Assembly (NCBI RefSeq): GCF_032397745.1 | Contig: NZ_CP135921.1 | Coordinates: 2,728,001 to 2,792,000 of the forward strand | From: Bradyrhizobium prioriisuperbiae | GTDB lineage: Bacteria > Pseudomonadota > Alphaproteobacteria > Rhizobiales > Xanthobacteraceae | Length of the DNA stretch: 64,000 nt | Reading direction: 5' to 3' | Shown: piece by piece, positions 42,256 to 51,879 of the stretch | Position numbering within the stretch: position 1 is the first letter of the stretch | Layout: each line of letters opens with the position of its first letter | Position numbers and translations under genes: made by a program | The notes under the pieces: generated by a model | Database searches by the model: none | What the model was told of the DNA's origin: nothing | Seen by the model: only the letters and a program-made list of their open reading frames with translations

Positions 42256-43710
42256 TCATGCACAAACCGGAGGGCGTCGGTGTTTCCAGGGCCGCTCCGC
42301 CTCAAGCTGTGCGGCAAGACGAAACAATGTCGCTTCGTCGCCAAAGCGGGCCGCAAACATCATACCGAGTGGGAGTCCCTCGGCAGACCATCCAAGCGGC
42401 ACCGACATCGCCGGCTGACCTGAAATGTTGAACATACTCGTGCCAGGGCAGAGTCGACGCATCATGCCTCGAACGGCCATCAGATCTCGCTCATTTGCCA
42501 TCGTGTTGAGCTCGCCGATCCGCAGTGGCGGCGAACAAAGCGTCGGCGAGAGAAATACGTCACACGTCGTGAAGAAAGATGCCAAGCTTCGTGTGATCTG
42601 GAATGCGCCGGCCTGGGCCGAGAGGTAATCAGCCGCCGTGACTCGCTGGGCGCCTCCAGCGATTCCAAGAGTCATGCGCTCAAAATCGTGTTCAGTCACC
42701 GCTCGCCGCCACTGTCGCTCGGCGAGTCGAACGGTGAATGCCACGCTCGCGCCGACAATAACTGTCATTATCTCTGTCGGGTCGACTGGAAGAACCGGGG
42801 CACGCTCCACCACATCATGTCCTAGGCGTTCCAAAAGCGTAGCAACGTCCCGCACTGCGGTGGAAATATCCGGATCAATCTCCTCCCCGTACGGAGATCG
42901 ATCGGTAAAGGCGACGCGCAGCCGACCCGGCTCGCGCCGAATTTCCTGCAAATACGGCCGCTCCACCGGCGGCGCGACGTACGGGCTGGTCGGCTCCGGC
43001 CCCTCAATCGCATCCAGCATGGCTGCACTGTCGCGGACACTGATGCTGACGACATGGCCGCACGAAAATCCACCCCACCCTTCTCCTCGATCTGGGCCCG
43101 CGGGCGTCCGCGCCCGTGTCGGCTTTAGCCCGAAGATCCCGCAAGCGGCGGCGGGAATGCGAATTGAGCCGCCTCCATCGGTGGCATGAGCCACGGGCAG
43201 TATTCTTGCCGCGACAGCTGCGGCTGCGCCACCAGATGAGCCGCCGGACGAGCGGGACAAGTCCCATGGATTTCGCGTTGGGCCGAACAACCGCGTCTCT
43301 GTCGTGGGAACGATGCCTAGTTCGGGTGTCGCCGTCTTGCCGAAAATCACCACACCACTGTCACGAAAGCGCTTCACGAGCGTGCTATCGTGATCAACGA
43401 TATTGTTCTGCAAAAGGCTCGCTCCAAACGTTGTGCGCGTGCCGGCAAGAAAGTCGATATCTTTCAGCAGAAAGGGAACTCCGCAAAACGGCCCATTTGG
43501 GTAACCCGTCTGGAGTTGTTGGCGCGCATAATCATAGTGCTTAATCACCACGGCATTGATTTGCGGATCGATGCTCTCGGTACGACGAAGCGCTTCATTC
43601 AAAACTTCCTCGGCGCTGACTTGCCTGCTGCGAATCAGCTCTGCGAGCCCAAGTCCATCAAACTGGCCATACTCATGGAGTCCCGGCCCATCAACCAAGC
43701 TGTTTGTCAT
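42256..43710 (-). CDS. Amidase-signature-family hydrolase
   Basis: 484 residues. The Ser-cisSer-Lys triad is complete: Lys in [11 protein letters not shown] (about K83), cis-Ser in RSSGGSSGG (about S158), and nucleophile Ser in [10 protein letters not shown] (about S182). It would hydrolyse a carboxylic amide in the cytoplasm, and some relatives act on acyl-amides or 6-aminohexanoate oligomers. The ATG at 43710 is preferred; an in-frame TTG at 43779 would add an arginine-rich tail. It shares orientation with the downstream-facing AraC gene at 44134 but the two are separated by 423 nt. Confidence 0.88.
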   Translation of the reverse strand: MTNSLVDGPGLHEYGQFDGLGLAELIRSRQVSAEEVLNEALRRTESIDPQINAVVIKHYDYARQQLQTGYPNGPFCGVPFLLKDIDFLAGTRTTFGASLLQNNIVDHDSTLVKRFRDSGVVIFGKTATPELGIVPTTETRLFGPTRNPWDLSRSSGGSSGGAAAAVAARILPVAHATDGGGSIRIPAAACGIFGLKPTRARTPAGPDRGEGWGGFSCGHVVSISVRDSAAMLDAIEGPEPTSPYVAPPVERPYLQEIRREPGRLRVAFTDRSPYGEEIDPDISTAVRDVATLLERLGHDVVERAPVLPVDPTEIMTVIVGASVAFTVRLAERQWRRAVTEHDFERMTLGIAGGAQRVTAADYLSAQAGAFQITRSLASFFTTCDVFLSPTLCSPPLRIGELNTMANERDLMAVRGMMRRLCPGTSMFNISGQPAMSVPLGWSAEGLPLGMMFAARFGDEATLFRLAAQLEAERPWKHRRPPVCA

Positions 43711-44133
43711 GCCGGCGCGCACCCTCTCTATTTCCTGGTATCCACCGTTGCGATGCAATGATGCACGTGTGGCGGTCAAAACTATTGTAACGACGCCGCT
43801 GGCGCGCCAAACGGTCGAACATTGTTCTTGTGCCTTACCTTGTCCGCCCTAAGCGATCACATTCCTAATGGCATTCAGCGCATTCGGCAGATCGCTACAC
43901 TCTCTGTTGAGCATCCAACTTCCCGCGGCAGGCGGCGGATACCGCTCCCTGATGTGTCCAGCATTATCAAGTATGACTATGTGGCGACGGATCGGATTGA
44001 ACGAACGCCAAGCTACTTGGACGAACACAAAAAAATCGAGACAAGTTGGGCAGATCACTACGATAACGACGGCGCACTCGCTTGTCTGTAACGCGAGGCC
44101 CTCAATATTCCGCCTTATGTGCGAAAACCAAAG
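43711..44133. other. Spacer without recognisable gene
   Basis: 423 nt between the amidase start and the AraC stop. Overlapping short frames are present but none resembles a known family. It must carry the amidase promoter. Confidence 0.45.
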
Positions 44134-45111
44134 TCAATTGCGGGCCTTAGGCTGGGCCCGCAGCTTCCTCTGCCGGCCAGGCCTATTCCCTGCCTTCGCG
44201 CCGAATTCGCTCGGCGTCAGGCCATAGGTCCGTTTAAACAGCCGTGTCAAATGACTGTTGTCGGCAAAACCTGCTTCGGATGCAACGGCTGTAATGTCTA
44301 ATGTGGAGTTGGCTAGCAAGCGGCGGGCCAGGGAAAGTCGTTGTGCGATGACGTACTGAGCTGGCGTTAAGGCGAACGTCGTACGAAACGCGGGTATCAG
44401 CTTCGTAACGGACAGGTTAACAACAGCGGCAAGGTCTTCGAGAGTGATCCGGTGTCTCAGGTTTTCCTGGATATAGTCAACCAACGAGGCTGACATCTGC
44501 GCATTCAGCCGCGAGCCGCGCGCTGAGGGCAATACTGCCGAGGGGTCGCCATAGCCATGGCCGAGATGCAGGCAAACGGCACGACTGAGGGTGTGCCCCA
44601 TCATTTCGGATAGATCGTCGTTTGAAGAAAGAAGTGTTCGCATATAATCGATGATATGATTCAAGAAGGAGTCTTGATAGTAAAACTTCGGTACCAAAGA
44701 TTGAATGGGCTGCGCCTGCCCTAAATGATCCGCCATTGTCTCAGCATCAATCGATAGGCTTGCAACAAGGATGCGACCATTCCCTCGCCATTCGCTAGCG
44801 CATCGCTTGCCTGCAGGCACAAGCAGAGTCTGCCCCAGGTTCGGACCGACTTGGATCGTCCCATTCAAACGGGTTTTTAGAAAAGAAACTTCTGACTCCA
44901 GAATCGTGCTGACGCAATGATCGTTCGTCTCACGGGTGACCAGCCGGCCACCATGAACGACTGAAGCAATGAGCGTTAGCTCCACACCTGACCATTTTCG
45001 CGAAATGCATCGCGTGCTTTCCGTGAGCCGCGGATCCATTGTGATCCACCCGGTCCGCGTACCGACGTCCTCTTTAGAGCTTGATGCCGTGAGTCTACCT
45101 GCAGACGACAT
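44134..45111 (-). CDS. AraC-family transcriptional regulator
   Basis: 325 residues from ATG 45111, which has GAGGA 8 nt upstream; an ATG at 45153 lacks a good site. The N-terminal half is an unclassified sensor. The C-terminal AraC domain has two HTHs (LEDLAAVVNLSVTKLIPAF; DITAVASEAGFADNSHLTRLFKRTYGLTPSEF). It shares the linker DDLSEMMGHTLSRAVCLHL and much of the DNA-binding domain with the regulator at 50486-51400, so the two are paralogs. It lies between the amidase and the MFS importer, its likely targets. Confidence 0.9.
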   Translation of the reverse strand: MSSAGRLTASSSKEDVGTRTGWITMDPRLTESTRCISRKWSGVELTLIASVVHGGRLVTRETNDHCVSTILESEVSFLKTRLNGTIQVGPNLGQTLLVPAGKRCASEWRGNGRILVASLSIDAETMADHLGQAQPIQSLVPKFYYQDSFLNHIIDYMRTLLSSNDDLSEMMGHTLSRAVCLHLGHGYGDPSAVLPSARGSRLNAQMSASLVDYIQENLRHRITLEDLAAVVNLSVTKLIPAFRTTFALTPAQYVIAQRLSLARRLLANSTLDITAVASEAGFADNSHLTRLFKRTYGLTPSEFGAKAGNRPGRQRKLRAQPKARN

Positions 45112-45929
45112 ATCGGCATTCCTCGGTACCTGCCCGCGCAGAGCTCTCTCCATTCCGGAAAACTGAACCTATCAGGGCGCCTCGTTTGCGGCAGCCATCC
45201 CAACGGGAGCGTCTGTTCAGGCTGTAACCGCAACCGGCAAAACGGCACCCCACAAGCTAACTCCGGCATCACGCGACCTGTCAACTGGCCTTGGATCGTT
45301 CCCCGCCGATCGCGGATCTGTTGATTGTCCAAGCTATCAACGAATTATCCAATCCCGCTCTTCTGGAAACTTCTACAAGCCCAACACATGGAAGCTCCGC
45401 GGGCGACAGAACAGGCAATGCTACCCGACACAGATGCATCGCTGATCACCGCTGAAAGGCTTTTTGACGTCCGCGGCAAAGAGTGCCCAGCATCGACGGG
45501 TGCTCCATCGCGGCTTGCTCATGCACTGGGCGACAACAGATGAAAGAAGATCCGCTTGCAGCGTTCGTCTGCGACAGCGCTTGCAGCGCGCCACAAAGGC
45601 TATGTTTGAAGCCACAGCGTGTGAACGATCACTACCGGACCTTTTCCGAAAAGCAGTCGCATTGGCTTCATGCGAATTCATCGCAAAATGTTCAATCCAG
45701 ATTCCAGATTGGTCTCCATACCGACGACGTCATTACAGGCTTCATCAATTGATCGCCCACAGCACAGGCGCGGCGACCAGGCTGATGCAACCAAGCCAAC
45801 CCTGCCGCGAAGGCGCGCGAGGGTCGCAGTGCTCGTTCGCTGCAGACACTCCGTCCATTCCCGGCAATCTATTTCCTTCAATGCCCACGAATATGACGAC
45901 GGCGCGGCATCATCACGAGGTGGCAACGA
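45112..45929. other. Spacer without recognisable gene
   Basis: 818 nt between divergent AraC and MFS genes. Several overlapping short frames exist on both strands, but none shows a convincing start, family motif or uniform composition. The last part must contain the MFS promoter. Confidence 0.45.
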
Positions 45930-47264
45930 ATGCTTTTGAATATCGAGTACAAGACAATGTCGCCACATGCGGTTGCAGCGGACGATGCTCTGTTCGCCAA
46001 AATCAGCTGGCGCCTCATGCCTCTGCTGTTGACATGCTATCTGGTTGCCAATCTCGACCGGGGAAACGTCGGATTTGCGCAACTTCAAATGAAGCAATCA
46101 TTGCCATTTGGTGATGCCGCATATGCGTTCGGCGCGGGAGTTTTTTTCATAGGATACCTTCTGTTCGAGGTGCCCAGCAACCTGATGTTGGAGCGATTCG
46201 GCGTTCGGAAGACGTTTCTCCGTATTATGACGACCTGGGGCATCGTCGCTGCCGCCATGATGTTTGTTCAGACCACAACTCAGTTTTTTGTACTTCGGTT
46301 TCTGCTCGGCGCATTGGAGGCGGGATTCTTTCCGGGTGTCATTCTGTACCTTACTTACTGGTATCCCGCCGCACGACGCGGGAAAATCATCGCACTGTTC
46401 ATGGCCGCCTCGGTGGTCGGCGCTCTCGTTTCTGGGCCACTCTCGGGTGGCATCATGAAATATCTCGACGGAGCTGCTGGTTATCGCGGTTGGCAGTGGC
46501 TGTTTTTGCTGGAGGGCCTCCCGGCGACAGTCCTTGGCGTCATGGCCTTTCTATACCTTCATGATGGCCCTGCCAAAGCGCGCTGGCTAACCCCGGCCGA
46601 GAGAGTCGTGCTGGCGCATTGCTTGACGACCGACGAGTATGCGGTAGCGAAGGCCTCGCATGGATCGATAAAGGAATTGCTCCGAGACAAGCGCATCTAT
46701 CTTCTCTCGATCGCATGGTGTCTGTTCCTTGGGGCAACCTCTGCGATACTGTTCTGGTCTCCGACCCTCGTCCAGAGCTGGGGTGTCAAGGACGTGTTTA
46801 TGATCGGGGTGCTCGGCGTTATCCCGGGCCTCGCTGGCATCGTCGGTATGTTGCTGATCGGACGCAGCTCCGATCGGTTACATGACCGACGCTGGCACTA
46901 TTTTTCTTGCACCGCAATTGCAGCCGTCGGAATTGCCGCGACCGCGCTAACTCTTGAAAACCTGTTCTTGTCAATGATAGCGCTCACCGTCGCAACGGTT
47001 GGGACGTCGGCGGCATCACCGTTGTTTTTTGCCGCACTGAGCGAGTACATCCCGAAGAAGACCGCGGCGGCTGGGGTTGCGCTTGTCAACAGCCTGGGCC
47101 ACCTCGGTCCGGCGTTCGGCCCTCTCGTCATCACCTGGATCAACGATAGTACGGACAGCCCTGTCTATAGCTTGTGCTGTTTGTCATTCATCGTTCTCGT
47201 TTCAGGCTGTTTGTTGCTCGCGGTGATACGGCCTGCAGGAAGGAGCCGGCTGCGTCCTGCCTGA
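45930..47264 (+). CDS. MFS transporter, anion:cation symporter (ACS) family
   Basis: 444 residues with 12 hydrophobic segments. The ACS hallmark LDRGNVGFAQLQM follows helix 1, then YLLFEVPSNLMLERFG, RFLLGALEAGFFPGVILYL, and a central loop with WLTPAERVVL. ACS members import tartrate, phthalate, hexuronate and similar organic anions. GAGG lies 9 nt before the ATG; an in-frame ATG at 45957 is an alternative. Probably controlled by the AraC regulator upstream, and may feed the amidase or glycosidase pathway of the island (inference). Confidence 0.9.
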   Translation: MLLNIEYKTMSPHAVAADDALFAKISWRLMPLLLTCYLVANLDRGNVGFAQLQMKQSLPFGDAAYAFGAGVFFIGYLLFEVPSNLMLERFGVRKTFLRIMTTWGIVAAAMMFVQTTTQFFVLRFLLGALEAGFFPGVILYLTYWYPAARRGKIIALFMAASVVGALVSGPLSGGIMKYLDGAAGYRGWQWLFLLEGLPATVLGVMAFLYLHDGPAKARWLTPAERVVLAHCLTTDEYAVAKASHGSIKELLRDKRIYLLSIAWCLFLGATSAILFWSPTLVQSWGVKDVFMIGVLGVIPGLAGIVGMLLIGRSSDRLHDRRWHYFSCTAIAAVGIAATALTLENLFLSMIALTVATVGTSAASPLFFAALSEYIPKKTAAAGVALVNSLGHLGPAFGPLVITWINDSTDSPVYSLCCLSFIVLVSGCLLLAVIRPAGRSRLRPA

Positions 47265-47401
47265 ACCCTCCACGAGTCAACCGCGGTTTAGGCCTCGCCT
47301 TGGAGGAAATCATGCCGATTTGAATGACGATTGCGGCGTTCCAAGTATCTTTTTTTGTAAAAACGAACCCTCTCAAATGTGAGCGCACCTGGTAGGAAAA
47401 C

Positions 47402-47602
47402 ATGACGGAGACTGATTTTTCTTTCTTTCGGTATCATCTCGATCAAGCATTGAAGTGCCTTGAGGAGAAGACCGATGATATCAACAGAGAGTTCAGGCAG
47501 GCGCTGAGTCTGCTGATTGAAGCCGCGAAGAAAGTTGAGTCTTCACCGTCCACGAGAGATACGAATGTGCTTCCGTTTCCGCACGGCCAATGGAGCAAAT
47601 GA
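47402..47602 (+). CDS. Small hypothetical protein (66 aa)
   Basis: 66 residues, mostly helical and charged (FFRYHLDQALKCLEEKTDD), no signal peptide. AGGAAAAC directly precedes the ATG, a plausible ribosome-binding site. The family is not recognised; it stands alone 137 nt after the MFS gene. Confidence 0.5.
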   Translation: MTETDFSFFRYHLDQALKCLEEKTDDINREFRQALSLLIEAAKKVESSPSTRDTNVLPFPHGQWSK

Positions 47603-48193
47603 TCTGGTGCGATGCCGATGGCGCGGTCCATGCCGGTCTCATCCAATTCGCAGCTTTTGGGTGGCCTGGTTGATAGGCCGTGAATGAACGACTGATCGCA
47701 CGCGCTATTTACGATGTTCGTTGTGATGGAGATGCCCAGGCCCCAATGCTGCTCGACCTTGGAGCCTGGGGAACGGCTTCTGGACTCGCGCGGAGCCGGA
47801 GGATTATCGCTGGCGTGCCGCCCAACTCGGCGCCAGCAGCAGGCTCCATTATCGCGACGTGCCGGCGAACGGATTCGTGCGGCGCATCTAAACCCGCAAC
47901 AGGAGGGACGTTGAGGAAAACGCATGATAAGACCCGCACGACCGATGAGGTCGGGCTCTGAAGAGTGCCGCCGCCACTGGCAGGCTTATCGAGATTTGCC
48001 GTCAAATCGATGAGAGATCCCGTTATCAACGGACCGGCGGGAGACAACAGCTTGATACCGGAACGGCGGCGATGCCGCCGTCGCCGTCCTTACCGACACC
48101 GGCTTCAATTTCATGCTACGGCTCCGCCTGCGGATGTCTGGGCAGCCCGAGCGTGGACACGCGGCGGCATCCAAAGAGTGGATTCCGGTTTAA
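47603..48193. other. Spacer without recognisable gene
   Basis: 591 nt. Small overlapping frames on both strands lack start signals and family motifs. Nothing functional was recognised. Confidence 0.45.
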
Positions 48194-49606
48194 TCAGGTC
48201 ACGGCGTTATGTCTTATGCAGTTGGCGTAGTAGGCGAGGCTGCGTTTTGGCGTACGCTTCTGGCTGATCATATCGACATGGATCAGGCCGAACTTCTTTG
48301 TAAATCCCTTCCCCCACTCCCAGTTGTCTGTGGCAGACCAATAGAACAACCCCTTCAAGCGGGCTCCTTGTTTCTGGGCGGCGTGCGCGGCGCTGAGATA
48401 GCTGGCAAGATATCCAATGCGCTCGCGATCTTCGACCACGCCATCGAGCGGCGGCGGATCGTCAAGGGCAAAACCCGTCTCGGTCACAAAGAGGTCCGGC
48501 GCGTCGTAGTCGTCGTGTAACCTCATCAAGACTTCGATCAAGCCGTCCGGCTCGACGTGAAAATACGCAGTTCGCGGCAGGTTTGCCGGCGGCTCACCCC
48601 TTGTCACACCGAAAGCGGTGCCGGCCGCCCTTGCATAGATACGCGTATAATAATTTACGCCCAAAAAGTCGGGCTTGGTCGCGATGACTGCCAAGTCGCC
48701 ACCCTGAACAAAAGACGACAGCATCGGGGTGAGGCTGGACGGATACCCCTTGCCATACAGGGGATCGAGAAACGCTTTGTTCCACATCGTATCGAGCAGC
48801 CGCGCCGCTGCCTCGTTTTCAACCCGATCTCCCTCCGGGCGCACAGGAGCCACATTAATGGTTGTGCCAATCCGGCGGCCTGCCGGCAATGCCGCACGCA
48901 TGGCCTGCAATGCGAGACCTTGACCGAGATTTTGGTGATGTATCGCGGCAAACACGGCCTTGGCGGAACGCAGTCCCGGCGCGTGCACACCGGTTCCATA
49001 GCCCTGCAACGCGACACTGTTCGGTTCGTTGAGCACGATCCAGTTGTGCACACGATCACCAAGTTTGCCGGCGACGATCGCCGCATAATCTGCCAGGTGT
49101 TGAGCGATCTCGCGGTTGCGAAAATCTCCTGCCCACACAGGCACGTCCCAATGAAAAATAGTGGGCCACGGCGCAATGCCACGCTCCAGCATGGCGTCGA
49201 CCAAACGATCATAAAAGGCGAGTCCTGCGACGTTCGGCGTTCCGGGCCCGTCCGGCTGTATCCGCGGCCAGGAGATCGAGAAGCGGAACGCCTTGATCCC
49301 GGCATCGGCGAGTAGCGCAAGATCGTCGGGATATCGTTGGTCGAACTCGGTGCAGAGAGAGTTGGTCGAGCCGTCTTCAATGGCGCCAGCCGTATCGGCG
49401 AACGTGTCCCAATTGCTGCGACCGCGGCCAGCTCGACTCTCGGTTTGGGGAGCTGATGCTGCAACCCCCCAGACGAAACCATCCGAAAAACGCGCGAGGT
49501 TCTTGTCCGCGAAAGCCGGCATACTCGGCAAAGCCACCGTAAGGCCAAGGGCTTGCAACATTATCCGCCGGTTGCACAGCGGCGTGTTCGACGTGTTCAG
49601 TGACAT
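48194..49606 (-). CDS. Glycoside hydrolase family 1 beta-glucosidase, Tat-exported
   Basis: 470 residues. The N-terminus carries a twin-arginine-type signal (NRRIMLQALGLTVALPSMPAFA), so the enzyme is probably periplasmic, which is unusual for GH1. Family motifs: FVWGVAASAPQTE, FRFSISWPRI, acid/base Glu in LNEPNS (about E194), NYYTRIY, and nucleophile Glu in VTETGF (about E376), where the usual ENG reads ETG. The late substrate loop is FYWSATDNWEWGKGF. It likely cleaves beta-glucosides entering through the porin. Its regulator may be the AraC protein at 50486. Confidence 0.9.
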   Translation of the reverse strand: MSLNTSNTPLCNRRIMLQALGLTVALPSMPAFADKNLARFSDGFVWGVAASAPQTESRAGRGRSNWDTFADTAGAIEDGSTNSLCTEFDQRYPDDLALLADAGIKAFRFSISWPRIQPDGPGTPNVAGLAFYDRLVDAMLERGIAPWPTIFHWDVPVWAGDFRNREIAQHLADYAAIVAGKLGDRVHNWIVLNEPNSVALQGYGTGVHAPGLRSAKAVFAAIHHQNLGQGLALQAMRAALPAGRRIGTTINVAPVRPEGDRVENEAAARLLDTMWNKAFLDPLYGKGYPSSLTPMLSSFVQGGDLAVIATKPDFLGVNYYTRIYARAAGTAFGVTRGEPPANLPRTAYFHVEPDGLIEVLMRLHDDYDAPDLFVTETGFALDDPPPLDGVVEDRERIGYLASYLSAAHAAQKQGARLKGLFYWSATDNWEWGKGFTKKFGLIHVDMISQKRTPKRSLAYYANCIRHNAVT

Positions 49607-50485
49607 ATGTGTCTCTCGTGAAATGTTAGCGTCCGATCAACGGGGAGCTGGTGTTTCGAGAACGGGTGGATCAAACGCCTCTCAATGCTGTGGCTCACAT
49701 GATCGTTTTGGCTGCCGCAACGATCGGCAATCTGGTTTCATCGCCAAGCCTGATATTGCCGAGGGATCAGCGTAGGATCGGTTCAGGATCGTGTCTTGAA
49801 TGATCTCTTGCAAATTTGAACGAGTGGACGAGCTGTCGCGCCACTAAGCCGAAAATCAATCGGTGCGAAATCGCCAGACGCCACGTCGGTCACGCAACTT
49901 CGTATACTCGGGTACGACAAACATTGGTTCTGGTGCGCAACCCCGAGCGCGTTTCTTCTCGATCGATGGTTGCGACCCAGAACGTTGAAGGCTGGTGACG
50001 GCGCGGTGTGTGTCAGCGCATGCCGCCACCACCGTGGATATGGCTGCGTGTTGTCTTGCCGAAGGCATCGCGCCAAAGATGCCCGATGTCTATTCGTGCC
50101 GCAGCACTGCAGTCAGTCCGCAGACCTCGGACATGTTCGTGGCCTTCTGAGAAACAGCCAGATGATATCACGCACGGACAGCTGCTCCCTGCATCGTGAC
50201 GGCATGCGTTTGTATGTTTTGGCGACGATCAAGCGACTATATACGCCGCTCGGGCGAGGTCGGATGTATCAAACGCGTTGCCTCTTCCAATCGCACCAAC
50301 GGAGGCGACGTTCAGGATCGATGTAAATCGGCTAACTGCTTTCAGCCCGCACGTTCGAATTGAATGAAATGTCGCTGATTTGTACAAAATTCAGAAACAC
50401 GGAAGATTTGGAGTTCGGCCCTATCTGGATTATTTTTGGCATCGGAGGCAGACCGATCCACATGAGCTAGATACGGAGTGATCAG
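49607..50485. other. Spacer without recognisable gene
   Basis: 879 nt between the divergent GH1 and AraC genes. Several short overlapping frames occur on both strands; none has a recognisable domain. It contains the promoters of both genes. Confidence 0.45.
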
Positions 50486-51400
50486 TTGAACGATCCGTTC
50501 CCGCTGAGTCCGGACATTCGAATTTCCGAGCAATTGCGAATTGACGCAACGACCGCCAAGACCGCTAGATTTCGGACGCGCACTTGGGCGGGCGTGGAGC
50601 TTGGGCTGGCGGACGCCTATGTTTGCAGGCAGGCCGCCTGGGCGTGGGAGTCCGAGCAGCATCATATGAGAGTTATTTTTTCAACCAGTTCCGTTCGCTT
50701 TAATATCAAGCAACTCGGCAATGTCGAAAAAATTTCGGTCGCGCCGGGGCGGACTTACTTCACGCCAGCTCGGTGTTGCTGTGTCACGGAAACGCGCGGA
50801 ACGGGACATCTGGCGGGTGCCGGACTTAACGTCCATCCCTCGGCCATCGCCGACGTGATTGGGATTCCTCGCAGCGATATCGATTTGCGGCCTAAGCACC
50901 AGTATTCGGATCCCTTTGTTTGGCAGGCCGCTCTACAACTGCGGGCCCTGCTCGATGACACCGATGACCTGTCCGAGATGCTCGGACAAACCTTAGCGCA
51001 GGCGATATGCCTTCATCTGTACCGCGAATACAGCCGGCCTGGTGCCTCGCTCAAGTCCAGCCGAGGGCCTGGCCTTTCAATTCACCTCGCCTCAAAACTG
51101 ACCGACTATATCAACGAGTCTTTGAGTGAGCGCATTTCGCTGAGTGAGATGGCCAGTCTCCTCGGAATGACGCCGAGCAGCTTGATCCAGTCGTTCCGAT
51201 CAACTTTCGGGGTCACGCCAGCCCAGTACATTATTGATAAGCGCCTTGAACGTGCGACCGAGCTTCTGACAACGACAGACATGGGGATCTCCCACGTGGC
51301 CGCCGAGGTGGGATTCTGCGACAATAGCCATCTTACCAGATACTTTAAGCGCAGACACAATATGGCCCCTTCCGAATTGCGGAAACACCGTCGCGCATAG
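50486..51400 (+). CDS. AraC-family transcriptional regulator (paralog of 44134-45111)
   Basis: 304 residues, apparently from TTG 50486 with GGAG 8 nt upstream. The N-terminal sensor (WAGVELGLADAYVCRQ) is followed by the linker DDLSEMLGQTLAQAICLHL shared with the other island regulator. Two HTHs follow (LSEMASLLGMTPSSLIQSF; ISHVAAEVGFCDNSHLTRYFKRRH). It is divergent from the GH1 gene across a long spacer and may control it (inference). Confidence 0.9.
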   Translation: MNDPFPLSPDIRISEQLRIDATTAKTARFRTRTWAGVELGLADAYVCRQAAWAWESEQHHMRVIFSTSSVRFNIKQLGNVEKISVAPGRTYFTPARCCCVTETRGTGHLAGAGLNVHPSAIADVIGIPRSDIDLRPKHQYSDPFVWQAALQLRALLDDTDDLSEMLGQTLAQAICLHLYREYSRPGASLKSSRGPGLSIHLASKLTDYINESLSERISLSEMASLLGMTPSSLIQSFRSTFGVTPAQYIIDKRLERATELLTTTDMGISHVAAEVGFCDNSHLTRYFKRRHNMAPSELRKHRRA

Positions 51401-51649
51401 GCTGCGATCGAAACTGAACGGCAGCGCGCACCAACGCAACGATTGCGCCACGATGAAATCTGGACACATCGACCTCATCGAGGTTCTCGACCGGTTCGCC
51501 GCTGATTTAGCCACGACTGGACTCGTTCGCGCTACCGGTGAGCGATGATCGCCGCAGGCAGGAAAACCGGTTTTCATGGCGGCTTCATTGTGTCGCCATG
51601 ACACGCCTCATGATAATCCGTTGCCGGCGCGCTCGTGGTCGCTCCAGCA

Positions 51650-51862
51650 CTAGATCAGCCGTATCCCCTTCAGGCTCGCGTGCCCGTTCTTGCCGACGAT
51701 GATGTGGTCGTGCACCGTAGTGCCGGGCGGGGCGGCGATCTCGACGACCGCCTTAGTCATCGTGATGTCAGCCAGCGGCGGCGTCCGATCGCCGGAGGGA
51801 TGGTTGTGCACCGGGATCAGCGTGTTCGTGGAGAACCCCAGCGCGCGTTTGGCCGCGATTTT
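51650..51862 (-). pseudogene. radC 3'-terminal fragment, copy B
   Basis: The minus strand encodes the last third of RadC, with the metal-binding HNHPSGD and DITMTKA, ending [17 protein letters not shown] and stop. Similarity to the intact radC at 53343 starts about 20 nt beyond the stop codon of the 51880 gene and runs to the end at roughly four-fifths identity by eye. There is no start codon in a sensible place. It is a displaced or imported 3' end, not a functional gene. Confidence 0.8.
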
Positions 51863-51879
51863 TCCGAGCAGGAATGCCG

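Noticed and set aside
43822..44227. Short plus-strand frames between amidase and AraC genes
   Set aside because: No start signals or families; the second overlaps the AraC gene antisense.
45464..46114. 216-codon plus-strand frame before and into the MFS gene
   Set aside because: It runs out of frame into the MFS gene and its composition (many Cys, His, Ser, Arg) is not protein-like.
49970..50326. 118-codon plus-strand frame in the GH1/AraC spacer
   Set aside because: Cys/Arg/His-rich product without motif or start signal.
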